Below are positions 1-11,609 of a stretch of 64,000 bases of DNA, in pieces; position 1 is the first letter of the stretch; every line of letters begins with the position of its first letter. Made by a program: the position numbers and the translations under genes. The DNA is from Tanypteryx hageni (lineage: Eukaryota; Arthropoda; Insecta; Odonata; Petaluridae). The stretch covers positions 40,552,117 through 40,616,116 of the forward strand of contig CM054113.1 of the NCBI GenBank assembly GCA_028673005.1, given 5' to 3'. The notes under the pieces are model-generated. The model had not been told where the DNA came from. It searched no databases and saw only the letters and a program-made list of their open reading frames with translations.

Positions 1-965
1 TTAAATTTTAACCTTAATAAAACAGAAACGTCAACCCGAAGAAGGATTTTCACATAGATTAAACAAGTTACAAGCTGTTATACACAAAAGATAAAATCTT
101 GTTTAATGGCATGTCTTAATTGTACAATATTATACATCAATGCCTTTTAAGGTTGCATTTAAATCTACTTTCAAGTCATTCCAACAAGCTCTTTTACAAT
201 AAGCATTACATTGTTAATTGCCTGCATATAACTGTTGTGAATCAATGACCAATGTATCATCAATATTTTTATCTTGTAACTTCTGCCTGAAACTGAGTAC
301 CCAATACAGTTTCCAGTGTTTACAATATTACACTAATAAATTTGTGTTTTAATTTTGAGACTTTGTATTTGTTCAAATGTGGTGTTAAATTTCCTACCTT
401 GTTATCCTCTCTTTGACAACGACAAAATGTTGCCCCTTGAAAAGCTCAAGCCCTTCTACCACATCAAGGTACAAAGGACAACCAAGTAACATCAGGTGGT
501 GATAATTTTCATGTGTAGAACATGGGTTGTGTAGTATTTGTTTTAATATTTCAGAATCGCGAAAAAAAATAATGTCGTGTTGAAGCGGAAATTTTAAAGT
601 TATTTTGAACTTGGTGCACATACCCAAATAAAAATCTCCATCAATATGTTGATGCGGCCGTTATAATTATTTAAAATTTAAACAAATAGATAAATATTAT
701 TTCACTACTAGATAGGGTACAACTTTAAAATTTGGCAAAAATGTGTGGTTTTAGTATCCTACTGTGAAAAAAGTATAATATTCTTGAAATTGCAAAATTT
801 AGGGATTGGTTTACTACATTATAGTTACACAAGGAAAGAATGAAAATCGGTTAAGAGGTGAAATCTTTAGAATTAAAAATATATTTCCAATGACGAAATG
901 TGTCTCTGAAAAATGAATGTTTTTTCAAGGTGAGTATGCAAGCACCTTTTACTATTTTACTCGGG
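1..965. other. Non-coding, AT-rich; no gene seen
   Basis: Short open frames only, on both strands, without family features. Because of the tandem layout this stretch is also the downstream flank of the preceding copy of the carrier gene. AATAAA at 16-21 (27226-27231 in unit B) is one possible poly(A) signal. Confidence 0.6.
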
Positions 966-1030
966 CGACTTTAACATTGGGAGCCAGACACGCTGACCAC
1001 CCCTCAGCCGAGGACGGCTGAAGTGGGGCC
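966..1030 (-). repeat. tRNA-derived SINE fragment, unit A
   Basis: Read on the minus strand it contains GGGTGGTCAGCGTGTCTGGC followed by TCCCAATG. This matches the head of the better-preserved SINE at 13029-13096. The B box is missing, so it is a fragment. Confidence 0.6.
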
Positions 1031-1665
1031 GTTAAGAATGACAAATCAAACGAAAAGACAGATGGGAAAGAGGTATGGTGGAGAGAGGAGGAGGAAAATA
1101 GGAAATATCACGCCATAAAGTCACCAAAAGGAATTCTTTCAATGGTGTTTTCGGAATGGATTGGAGAATTCTTTTAAATACAAACTCGATAGTGAGGAAA
1201 AAATGAATAAATTTTGATTGTTCCAGAAAAAAATCTATTGCCTTTGCCATAAAAAGTCGTTAACATATGGTAAAAAGTACTGATATGAGCGTTTTCCAAG
1301 AGATGTTTCGTGAAGTAGCAAATGGGTGACAGAAATTCAAAATATAATTCGTGTTCACTTATCCTCTTCTCAAAACTTGGTTGCTGTTTGCGGTACCACG
1401 AATGTCACCCAAGTTCTGGTACTTTCCAATACTGGACAACTTTTTTAAGTAGTCTTTAGCCTTTAGAAATATCTTGAAAAGTCAAATTAATGACACCAAC
1501 TTTTATATGCACTAAAAATTAAGCAATAAATATTAAATTAACATGATTCAGTGGTACGGAGTGTAAAAATGGTTTTGGGTGAATAGAAATTGTTAGACAA
1601 AGAAATAAATTTCGCTATAAAATACTTAACCGCACATAATTATTTTCAATATATAGTACATTTGG

Positions 1666-1856
1666 TTCTTTTCTGTCTCTATCTCTCTCCCCCTCTACCC
1701 CGCTCTCTCCCCTTCTCCCTCTTCCTCTCCCTCCACTCTCCCACCCTCTCCACCCACTCCCCTCCCTCTCCCCTTAACCCCCCATTACCATCCCCCCTTC
1801 CCATCCCACTCCCTTTCCAACGCCCTCCCCTCCCCCTCTCACGCTCTCTCTCCTCA
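1666..1856 (+). repeat. 190-bp polypyrimidine tract, unit A
   Basis: Almost uninterrupted C/T on the plus strand, made of irregular CTCTCC, CCCT and CTCC runs. The 92-residue reading frame across it is only a proline/leucine/serine translation of the tract and should not be read as a gene. Such tracts can adopt triplex (H-DNA) structure; that is inference here. Confidence 0.85.
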
Positions 1857-2446
1857 AGCGGGTGCTGAACATTTCAAATATATTGAGCTGCTACAAATAA
1901 AACATTGGAAGGCAGTTTTGGTTTTCATTTTTGGACGTGCGACGGTCCAGGACGGTATAACTGCAACATGTCGTAGGAAATTTCCGAAACCGTGTGAAAG
2001 AACTGTCCCGAAAAAAATTACGTGGACACAGGCAAGCGGTTTTTCAGACCGGCAACGAAACTAAACCCGCTCTAGTACGCACAGGTCCAAAGCTAGAAGG
2101 CAACTACCGTGAAGTAAACAAAGCCACCTCCAGGATACAAAGCTAAACAAAACCTCAAAGGCCTAAATGATCCATGGACCATAAAATAGACTATTGAAAT
2201 TTTTCGTGTGGTCTGAGAGACCGATGCCTGTGGTTACGGGTTAACGTGCTTTCATCTTGGGCATTTTTCAAATTTTGTCATACAACAACAAACGCCGCCG
2301 AACGAGAAAATTTCAATTGCAATTGTATGTCCAGTAGGTATTGTTATTGTTTTTATGCGGTAACTTGATGGTACAGAATTAGGGGCGAAGATAGTTCTCG
2401 TCGTTGAAGGTCCTCGGCTTTGTAATGTTTGAATACAGCTACTTTA
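1857..2446. other. Non-coding; no gene seen
   Basis: No recognisable coding sequence or repeat ends. The left breakpoint of unit B's 1.14-kb deletion corresponds to position 2396. Confidence 0.5.
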
Positions 2447-2655
2447 ACGCTGCGGTTCTCCAAGTGTGCTCCGCGGACCACTGTTGGGCTTCGAGTGTCT
2501 TTCAGGTGGTCCGCGGGCTGCCGGAAAATGAAACTTACAAATGCCGATCACTAAAGTCGAAGCCATGCGTGAGAGCTAACCAGAAGCTGTATCGCGAGCA
2601 ACGTCACACTACTGGACCGGCTCACGTAATTAATTATATTAAAACAGTTCCATAA
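2447..2655 (+). other. hAT-end-like GC-rich hairpin and short open frame
   Basis: A perfect inverted repeat (CCGCGGACCAC, then GTGGTCCGCGG after about 24 bp) lies near 2474-2515. It is preceded by GCGGTTCTCCAAGTGTG, which resembles the 'CAGTGGTTCTCAA' start common in hAT elements. An 83-residue open frame (2404-2655) crosses it and is kept in unit C (55866-56117) but absent from B. I do not recognise the translation and see no second element end. Confidence 0.3.
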
Positions 2656-2804
2656 TTTACTCCTTTATTCGAAATCGATTCGTTCGTGTAGCTCAACCAA
2701 TTTCACCTAAACGTTGAAAAAGTATTTAGGACAGTTATCTGAGAGAAAGGTTTAACTAACACTTGGCGCCACATTCGTCCCGAGTGGCACTGAGGCGCTG
2801 AGTC

Positions 2805-3777
2805 TGGGGTTCCACCTCTTCCGGAATTCTGGGAGTCTCCCGGAATTAACCAATCTTAGATACATTTCTCCCGGAATCTGGTAGAACTTTTCCGGCAGCC
2901 CAAAATCTTCGAAATTGAATTTACCTAGTACTAATTTGAGATTTTGATAGAATCCTATCCATTGATGCCATTGAAGTGATAAATAATGTACAAATATGCT
3001 CTTTATACAGGAGCATGTTGGTTACCACGCTAACGTGCCAATAAAGGTTCGTCTGATTTTTATTTTTATTTAAACCAATTATTATACATTCAATATTGTT
3101 TTAGATTTCATTCCAAAAGTAAATGGAGATGACGGAGTATTAAATAATAGTGTAACGCTTGTGTTTTAAGCTTCAGTATCCACCGCAGCTTGTGACCGTT
3201 GTTCAATGCTATTAACGAATCGTGCTGTGAAGTTCGAAGCAAATTAAATGTGGACCATGTCAAGACTGAAATTCACGTATGAACCAATTTTAAATACTCT
3301 TTTAAAGATATCCATGCCCTTTTACTATCAAAACCAGATCTTTTGGAGACTGCTCGATGTTGTTCGAATAACAAATTCAAATGAAATATTACTACTGAAG
3401 TAACGCTATTTTTAAGATTTATTTATTATATTTCATATAATAAAGCAAAACTGACGTTATATATTAATATATTTTCTAAATAAAAAATACAATTATTCTA
3501 TGTTCTCATTAGGTGTTTTTTAACCTACAAACGATATCGCGGTTAACTATTCATATGGATATCGCCCGGAATCAGCCGTTTTCAACGTGACAACTCTAAC
3601 TTTAAAAATAAAACGAGATTAAATAATCATTACTGATTTTACTAATAACTAAATAAGTTTCATTGGTCACTTTAGTTGTTTTTCGACCTAGAGAAAATAC
3701 TCCCGGATTCTCCCGGAATTTTCTACTCATGAAAAGGAAATCTCCCGGAATCAACTACTCATAAGGTGGCAACCCTG
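2805..3777 (+). mobile_element. hAT-like element, left arm of inverted pair, unit A
   Basis: The termini read TGGGGTTCCACC on the left and GGTGGCAACCCTG on the right, which are imperfect inverted repeats. They are flanked by 8-bp near-duplicates (GCTGAGTC at 2797-2804, GGTGAGTC at 3778-3785), consistent with the hAT 8-bp target duplication. Several CTCCCGGAAT motifs lie near both ends. Inside, around 3199-3384, is a short coding relic (see the unit C copy at 56661-56846), interrupted here by TGA. The family call is by termini and target-site length and is moderate. Confidence 0.55.
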
Positions 3778-4006
3778 GGTGAGTCCCTTCCTACTTATTT
3801 CCTTTTATTTCTCGCATTTCATTCTTCCGCTGTTATTAAATTTCATTTTTTTATATTTTCTCAGATGTGCTGATTCAAGTCGGTTGAAGTTCATTTTACT
3901 CCTATGGAATTCACGTCCCTGATTTCTGAAATTCTTACAACTACAGATAATATTTTCTCTTCACACAAGAGACGTCTTGAAAATTTGCTCGTAGAAACAG
4001 GAAACT

Positions 4007-4965
4007 AGGGTTGCCACCTCATGAGTAGTTGATTCCGAGAGATTTCCACCGAATGAATAGCAAATTTCGGGAGAAACCGGGAGGATTTTATCTAGGTCAA
4101 AAAACCGGGTGTGAGCAATGAAACTATTTTATTTAATTATTGGGAAACATATAATGTTATTTAATATTTATTTTATTGTTAAATTTACAGTTGCCATCTT
4201 GTAAATTGTTGATTCCGGAAGTTAATAGAGAGACATTCTGTAGGTTAAAAAAAGCTAATGAGGACCATAAAATTTGGTTTATTTATCATTTACAAAATAT
4301 ATGAATGTTTAACCTTAATTTTGTTTTAACATTACTCTATGAATTATAATAACAAATTCGTAAAAATAGCATTTCTTCAAAAGCCGTGCTTCATTTATGT
4401 AATTTGAATTTGTATTTTGAACTACTCTAGCAGTCTCCAAAAGATCTGATTTTGACAGAAAAAGGCATTGAAATCTTTAGGTGAGTAGTTAAAATTGGTG
4501 TATACTGAAATTTCCGCCTTGACATGATGCACACTTAATTAGTTTCGACCTTTACTCAACAAAACATTAATGACATTGAATACATGTTCGCAGGTTTCGT
4601 TGGATACTGAAACTGACAGCACAAACGTTACAATTTTGCTTAATTCTCCGCCAACCTCATTTACTTTTGAAAAGAAATCTAAAACAATGGTGAATGTTTC
4701 TAGATTGGTTTAAATTGTAATAAAAATCAGGCGACCCGTCACTGGCCCGTCAGATTTGGTAACCAACATGGTTCTGTATAAAGAGGAGATTTATGCATTA
4801 AGTATCGTTTCATTGAATTAGATTATACCAAAATCTCAACTTAATATATGGTAAAAATATTCGTAAAGCTGAAAATTACATCATTACAAAGATTCTGGGC
4901 TCCCGAACAAGTTCTATCAGATTCCAGGAGAGATGTATCTATGGTGGGTTAAATTTTGTAAATCA
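4007..4965 (-). mobile_element. hAT-like element, right arm of inverted pair, unit A
   Basis: Begins AGGGTTGCCACCTC at 4007, facing the end of the first element across a 230-bp spacer. The reverse complement follows the first element along its length: the GGTTACCA/CGTGCCA block, the 'TTTTGGAGACTGCT' block, and the 'GATACAT..CTCC.GGAATCTG' block near the far end. Its outer terminus is missing or too diverged to see. Together with 2805-3777 it forms a long imperfect inverted repeat. Confidence 0.55.
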
Positions 4966-5630
4966 AATCTTTTTGAACGCGTTTAATTCATGAAAAATAA
5001 AACGTTTATGTAGCACATAGTAGGTAAACTTTTACAATAAAATCAGAATCTCTGATATTGTCATCAGTTTCCAGTCAGTGCCCTGTAAAATTAAAATAAA
5101 AATCTTGTAGCATATGAATCGTCATTGTCTGTTCTACAATAACTGCTATCTCGATTTTTTTATTTTCACAAAATTTCGTGTGCATGTTCAAATAACTTAA
5201 GAGACGACTGCCAATAGTTTTTCTAGAACACCACACTTATAGTTCCTGAGCTAATTTTTAAGTCTTATCCAATCAAAACGAAATTTAGCGGACACACAGA
5301 AAACATCAAACAACGAAGAAAACGCCAAATAAAAATTTCCCTAAAATGTACCCCAGAGGCACGCAATTTGCGTTGGCGCGGTCTCTTATGTTGAATCCCT
5401 GTGCACTTGGTCTGTTTGCTTGATTATCCGTTTGTCTGTCCTGCTATAACTTTTGTCTCAACGAGGAGACAAGGCTCAGGTTCATTTGCCATTAGTCCGG
5501 TATTTCGTGCGATTCTTGAAATTACATTTCTTTCATTCATATTTTACTTCCGAGGGCAGCGCTTTCAATTCCAATCAAATTTTACATCCACACTGTAGGA
5601 GAACTACGAAGACGATAATAATATTGAACG
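4966..5630. other. Non-coding; no gene seen
   Basis: Contains the segment (4961-5212) that is tandemly duplicated in unit B. Two overlapping short open frames at 5401-5647 are conserved in all units but have no recognisable family features; with so little divergence, conservation proves nothing. Confidence 0.5.
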
Positions 5631-6369
5631 TGATAGATGGTAGATGAATCGCCAATGATGAATGCTGCTTTGTATCCGAAACACCTACCTACGTGATTCC
5701 CCCCACCAGCCCAAGGCGGCTTGAGCGAGGCCAAACATCCCGCGGATCCCCTGGTATTATAGATGAGAGATGGAGGTACAATTAGCGTAGCGGCATCATT
5801 ACGCGGGAAACATAATCTTGACAGCAACTCGGACAAATTATGGCATTAACCTCGAGTAACATCCTGATTCTCGATGAAATTATGATTTACTTTTCCGTAC
5901 AATATGGGAATCGACGTCTCTTTGTACCTGTCATTCATTTTCTTTGAATTTTAGCGTGCAGCCCTACATCTCTACGGCATTCGGCCTTCCTGCTTCAGAA
6001 ACCATCACGTTTCATATAAATAATATTACAAACTGAAAATAATATCTGCGATGACTGCCTAAGATACTTCTGCTCGCATACGGCAGTGTTTTTAACAATT
6101 TATTAAAAAAAAATGTAAAATGACCTTCGATAAAACAATTAGGTATTCTGCGAGAGAGATTTGTGAATAAGATCATTTTCATTGTTTGCTAAATGATATT
6201 GTCTTAAAATAATTTTTAATTGTTAAAATTTTCATTTTCGTGTGGTAACATTGATGCAAAACGTGAGAATGTGACAAGTCAACTCAATGGTATGGAGAAG
6301 TAAGTAATGATAGATGGTAGATGAATCGCCAATGACGAAGGCTGCTTTGTATCCGAAACACATACCTAC
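5631..6369. repeat. 62-bp direct repeats flanking ~615 bp, unit A
   Basis: TGATAGATGGTAGATGAATC and the bases after it occur at 5631-5692 and again at 6308-6369, with about three mismatches, in the same orientation. The interval holds no gene I can support. The arrangement could be a local segmental duplication or repeat-element ends. Unit B copies: 31943-32004 and 32609-32670. Confidence 0.7.
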
Positions 6370-9300
6370 TTTTCGCAACTTTTCCTGGATATCGGAGGGA
6401 CGTATTCCACCAACTTAATCTTTTCGGCAATTATGAATTTGGAAGGAATTAGGTAAACCGATTTTGACAAAGGTTTGTATGAAGCAGGCGTGCAATATAA
6501 AATAGCAATTTCAAGATGTTTACTGTAGATATGGAAAGCAAGGCTGCCACAATACAACGGATAAAATATTATTTTTACAAGTATTTGTGTTTAACTATTC
6601 TCATCAATTTGAACCAAATTTAATACTTTTAATATAAACATAACATAACATAATAAATAAGCAAAATGTCGTATTTCAACCGGGTCGATTAAACAGGGCT
6701 ACCATGATATCAAGGTTAGAATGTTTCTGTAACTATGAATTTGGAAGGTATTGGCAGAACGGATTTCAAAGAAATTTCGTTTGTAGCGCGAGGTGACGAA
6801 AAGCACCGCTGTACCACGGAAAAACATATATAACCCCTACTTGTTGTATATTAAAATTGTATTGAAAGGAAAGAAGGCGGATTAGGGCTTTCCATAACTA
6901 CTTGTTTAATATAGAAGTTCTCTCAATAGGACATATTTACCTTCAAACTTCAAGAAAATATATTCTTCTCTTACCAGAAATTTCCTAGAAGGATTGCGGC
7001 TGTCGTACTCGCACGTACGCACGCATTATTTGACCATTACCTCTCCCTCTATTTTCCTTTCCTTCTAAAACACCCCTCAATGCCCTAAACGCTGCCTGAC
7101 TGAGTGCTTACCTCCTCATCATGGAGACGTCTGCATTTCGGCATGCAAGGTAATTAATTTAATTTTAATTAATTTAATTTAATATTATGATCCCCAATAA
7201 TTCTTCGAAAAATATAACTTAGGGGTGCGCTTCTAATTAATTGAAAATAGTGACGCTATATGTAAGATATTGGGTGGAGGTAGAAATGAACGACAGATTT
7301 TCATTAGGTCAAATGAATGTCGATTATTAGGTGTGATTCGTCAGCATTTTGTGAGCATGGAATGGAAAATTCGCAACTCCCCAGTATCAAATATTTTAAT
7401 AAGTATTAAAATGGATTTCGTTTATGGTTTTAACAATGGCCTCCCTGAACAAACAAAAAATTACACGAGCCCGATCGTGTATCTCCTCTGCCCTCAGCAG
7501 CACTCGATGTGATGACACGCATTTTATTATCGTGGTTGTGTCTTTCGATATGTGTGGGCGTTAACATTATTCCCATAGTGTCACCTTTAGCTATCATGAA
7601 GTTGCGACCTTGCAATATGTCGGAGTTTCTCCCGCTCACTTTCTTGGATTATTAATCGCCCTACAGGGTTTTAGGGGTTTCCATTGCATTATCGTAATAG
7701 ACATTTTATCCCCGGGCGCTAATCATTATATTGCACACGATCCTACAGGCATCATACAAATTCACAAAGTTACCCTCCCAATCATTTAATAAAGAACTGA
7801 CGCTTTGTAAAATCAAAGAACGTTCACACGCTTCTTCCGTATTTTCGCCACTATTTAGCATCCCTTTCGATGAAAGCTAGTTCTTTACGAGTGCATTTAA
7901 CGGATTACGAATATGCATATCCCACGAGAATTTGCGACAAATGGCGATTATCAATTAAAAAGTTTTAAGTCATAATTTTTAAAATGGGGGAGTATCTGAA
8001 TCTCTCCGAGTTGTGGCTCGAGTTGAATTTGCAAACGTAAAGGACACCTATCGCATTGAACTGCTTTCGCTTGCGTCCGATGCCCACCGAACAACGCGGC
8101 TGGACGTCAATGCTGCACTCATTTTTTCGTATTCCAACTGGACCAGGAGGGCTTCCCAGTAACGTATGACTTAGCGGCACGTGTAACCTGCACTTAACAG
8201 ACCCACCGTGGCCGAATCCTTCCCTCCCAGCTGTTACCTTTTCCTCCGAAATTACTTTTTTCCCACCCGATGTTCTTGTTTATTCTATTTGTCGCTCGTT
8301 GGAAAATAATCACATAGCTGAAAAAGAATGCATAAACTTAACTCCTTATTACTGGCCAGGATGATGAAACTGGGCAATAGTTGTATTCCGATAGACAACT
8401 AAGCCCACAGTTTTCGGTACGTATAGAAAATATCCCATTCCTATAGACTTTCGACACGGAAATTCCACAGTATTTGTCGTTTGGCAGGTGAACGTGAGAT
8501 TTTTAAACCTTGCTTTAAATTAAAACGTATAGCATTATCGATTAATAATGAAATTTGGAGAATATTCAGCTGAGTTAAACGGAATTCTAATTCAGATCGT
8601 CGCATTTTGGATGAAATGGACTTGACGTAAATATTAGCCTCGTTCGGAAGTTTAATAATGTCGCTATGTAGGGAATCGGTTCATTATACCTCAAAGTTCC
8701 TCCAGTTTTGAAAATGCCCAAAGATTTTATGAAGCTAAAGCAAACCTTACAAATAAATAACTGATGTTATGTAATATTTCATTACGATTGTGATAAGAAA
8801 ACGATTTAGATTGCTATTTCGGCACATCATAGCAATAGCTCATATTAATATGGTTCATTCCTAAAAATAAATTTGCGATCCATCACATAGACGATGATTC
8901 TTGATTCAAGTAAATGCTGGCAGTTATCGAAGATTCAGGAGTAGTCCCTCTTACTAACGTTAATAATAGTTCCATTTTATGAAGTTGTTAAATAATCCAT
9001 GCAAGATTAACACTCTTTTGAAGTACGATCTGCTCATTTACGAAAGAAGTTTCATATTCGTGCAACATCTAGCGCTAAATATCTAAAGAATATCTTAAAC
9101 TATACATACAAATTATACAATTAATCAAGAATAAAGTTTTAATTGTAATATAGAGCGCAATAACGATTATCTTTATTAGTGTTTGTAAATACGAAATATC
9201 GACAGTTTCTTCCAGGTAAAATAGGTGTCACTTCTGTTTTTAGAAAATATTCATTTTTTTATAATTAATTTTCAAATAAGAAAAATTAGCGTTTTATTAT

Positions 9301-9497
9301 ATTGCAATAGAAATTATTTTGTATTATTCATGTACCGTATTTCTCGTAATTAAAAAAATGAATTTAATATTTTAAATGATCAACTGATGTCGCTATGAGA
9401 AGCGCCATCTTGGCTTTGGTTTTTCATTATGTGGAAATGCGGAATGTCAACTACGGTTGACTTGAATGCTACTGTGCAGCGCTCTACCAGTCATCAT
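6370..9497. other. 3.1 kb non-coding; no gene seen
   Basis: No coding sequence with family features, no RNA gene, and no element termini that I recognise. A simple TTAATTAATTTAATT run lies near 7150-7190. The part corresponding to A 7350-8200 is where unit B shows clustered substitutions. Confidence 0.5.
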
Positions 9498-10129
9498 CGA
9501 AAATTTTATCAGCAAAAAGAAGGTTTAGCAATGGGCTCTCCTTTATCTCCCCCCTACTGTCAGACATTTTTATGGATGATTTAGAATCAATATAATTTAA
9601 TTCCAATAACCATTCTATAAAACATATCTTTTATTGGTTCAGATACGTCGATGATGTTCTATGCTGTTGGACCGGGAGCCATCGACAATTAAATTCCTAT
9701 CTTATATTTTTAAACTCAATTCACAAAAAATTAAACGTTTTCGACATAAGCATCACAATTCATAATAATAAGCATCTTTTTGAAATATACAGAAAACCAA
9801 CGTATACATATCAAGTAATTCCTGCTGATTTCTCCCACCCATTATCTCACAAACTTGCAGTTTATCATGCCATTTTACACCGTTCAGTAAACATTCCCAT
9901 ATCCAGCTCTGATTTTAACAAAGAATTGGAGATCATTAAATATATATCCAACAAGAATGGATATACCAATCAGTTAATTGATAAACTGCTTGACGAAAAA
10001 TTTCGCAAATTAGCCACGTCCAACATTGCTTCTCTCTCTCTCTCTCTTATTATATCAAAAGCCCCTAAATGGTGTAAATTACCCACTTATGTGAAGAATC
10101 TGCAAGATATTTCAGAATGGAATCGTTGA
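9498..10129 (+). pseudogene. Decayed PLE reverse transcriptase (second PLE family), unit A
   Basis: Translation shows RT palm and thumb blocks in order: QQKEGLAMGSPLSP, then SDIFMDDLE, then WFRYVDDVLC at about 9638-9667, then RKPTYTYQVIPADFSHPLSHK and a lysine-rich thumb (NGYTNQLIDKLL). This spacing is typical of Penelope-like RTs. It is broken by a frameshift in the C run at 9549-9554 and a TAA at 9593-9595; the YVDD box (9644-9655) is intact. A (TC)8 microsatellite lies inside the frame near 10031. No GIY-YIG domain is recognisable downstream. The residues differ clearly from the PLE at 22-26 kb, so this is a separate family. Confidence 0.75.
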
Positions 10130-10455
10130 AACGCAACGTCGTCTAACTCCAAAAGACGCACTTTCAGACTTAGAAAATTATCTCCCGCACACTATTTTTC
10201 TTTTAATCCTTATACCCTCGTATTTATAGGATTATTGGTGTAATTTGTTGCTCCAGATTTTTAAAATATATTGTCAACAGAAAAATCAACCTGTCAAATG
10301 TTTCATTGGTTTAATGACTGATACGCGTGCAAATGCAATGATTAGAATTCATAACAATTTCGGCTCCCATCCAAAGTTTCCCAATAGATAATATTCATAA
10401 AATTCTCTGAAATCGCGCAGAAATTGTTTTTAAAAAACAACCGACCGAAGGTGAA
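10130..10455. other. Decayed PLE tail or flank; no gene seen
   Basis: May hold the eroded C-terminus of the PLE just upstream, but no motif is recognisable. Confidence 0.35.
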
Positions 10456-10734
10456 GTGCGTATGAGGAAACCCGTTTGTGAAAAAGAGGACCGAAAGGAA
10501 GCTCTGAGAATCTCTGAACTTGGATGGTTGGCGACCGAAAGTAAAACGTTATTTTCCCTTGACTCAAAATATCATTTAAGGATTGATTCTCTGTTCCACA
10601 AAGAATCTTTTCGCGACAAGATTTTTAGCAATATAAAGGGGGGTGATATAGGTAGACATATGTACTTCGTCGGCTATATTGGTGGAAGTGCATTGTTGCA
10701 CGCCTTGACGACCGTGTACATTAAAATTCCTTAG
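10456..10734 (+). CDS. Unrecognised 92-residue open frame, unit A
   Basis: Opens at GTG, with ATG two codons later (10462), and ends TAG. Charged N-terminal half (RKEALRISELG), weakly hydrophobic C-terminal tail. Identical in unit B (36703-36981). It lies 42 bp upstream of the candidate first exon of the carrier gene, so it could equally be 5' leader or intron. I see no domain and cannot rule out chance. Confidence 0.2.
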   Translation: MRMRKPVCEKEDRKEALRISELGWLATESKTLFSLDSKYHLRIDSLFHKESFRDKIFSNIKGGDIGRHMYFVGYIGGSALLHALTTVYIKIP

Positions 10735-10775
10735 CAACGCCGAGTTGAATGTCTACGTGAGTTTCGTGTTTTCAG

Positions 10776-10854
10776 GATGCGAATTTTATTGAATTTTGCG
10801 CGCCAGTTAACTACTCTGGCTACGTACTGCAGGGGAAAACCTCCAGATGGACAA
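10776..10854 (+). CDS. Candidate short first exon of SCaMC-like gene, unit A
   Basis: An ATG at 10777 opens 26 codons (MRILLNFARQ... ending PPDGQ) that run without a stop to a consensus donor, CAA|GTAAGT, at 10855. The exon ends in phase 0, exactly the phase in which the next recognised exon begins (12372). The encoded peptide is basic and could precede the carrier domain as an EF-hand-less N-terminus. An AG at 10774-10775 would also allow it to be an internal exon. The exon is inferred from phase and splice signals only. Confidence 0.4.
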
Positions 10855-10969
10855 GTAAGTTTCTTTCTGTTGATAATCACGTATAAATAAATGGAAATAT
10901 GATATAAATAAATGGGTGTTCTAAGTGCAATGTTCAATCATTGGGTTCTATAATTGGGACCAACTGCTC

Positions 10970-11609
10970 GGAAAGCGTGATAAAATCAGTTCTTTATTAT
11001 TCTAAGTTAGTTAATTTAGCGTAGCTATCCCGTTTGATCGTTAGCAAACATAGCGAAGTCAGGTTAATGATCAGGGCTGGAAAAATTCAAGATGACATGT
11101 CGCCATAAGATCCATCTTGGCGCTATTTTTTGCAATGTAATGTGAACTCTGTATAAATATTATGCCGGTTGCAAGTGTAATAAGGTTAAAGAAGAGAGTA
11201 TCTTTCGTACCATAACGTAAATAATATTAATAGTAATATATTTTGACAGTATTGTGCTGGTTGGCTTTCTCTCCCTGTTTTTGTACTTACATATCGCCTT
11301 AATAGGGTAACTTAGCTCACTTATCGTTATTTTGAAACCACCTATTCCTACCGGAAAGTGTGATAAAATCAGTTATTTATTATTCTAAGTTATATAAGTT
11401 TTCGTAGCTATCAAGTTTGATCGTTAGCAAACAGAACGAAGTCAGCTCAATGATCAGGGCTGTAAAAATTCAGGATGCCATGTTGCCATAAAACCTATCT
11501 TGGCGCAATGTTTTCCAATTTTATTGTGATCTCTACATAAAAATTATGTCGGCTGGCATGTGTAAGGTTAAAGAAGAGAGTATCTTACGTATAATAGTGT
11601 AAATAATAT
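10970..11609. repeat. Diverged ~257-bp direct repeats, unit A
   Basis: Copies at 10970-11228 and 11353-11609 align along their length, from GGAAAGYGTGATAAAATCAG through GATCGTTAGCAAACA and ATGATCAGGGCTG to GGTTAAAGAAGAGAGTATCT. They carry many substitutions, so they are much older than the 26-kb units. They lie in the first intron of the carrier gene if the candidate first exon is real. Unit B: 37217-37475 and 37600-37856. Confidence 0.8.

Noticed and set aside
1590..1868. 92-residue Pro/Leu/Ser-rich open frame
   Set aside because: It is a translation of the polypyrimidine tract; low-complexity C/T DNA lacks stops by composition.
5582..5836. 84-residue minus-strand frame kept in all units
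   Set aside because: Conservation between such young copies is expected for any sequence; it lies across one of the direct repeats and has no motif.
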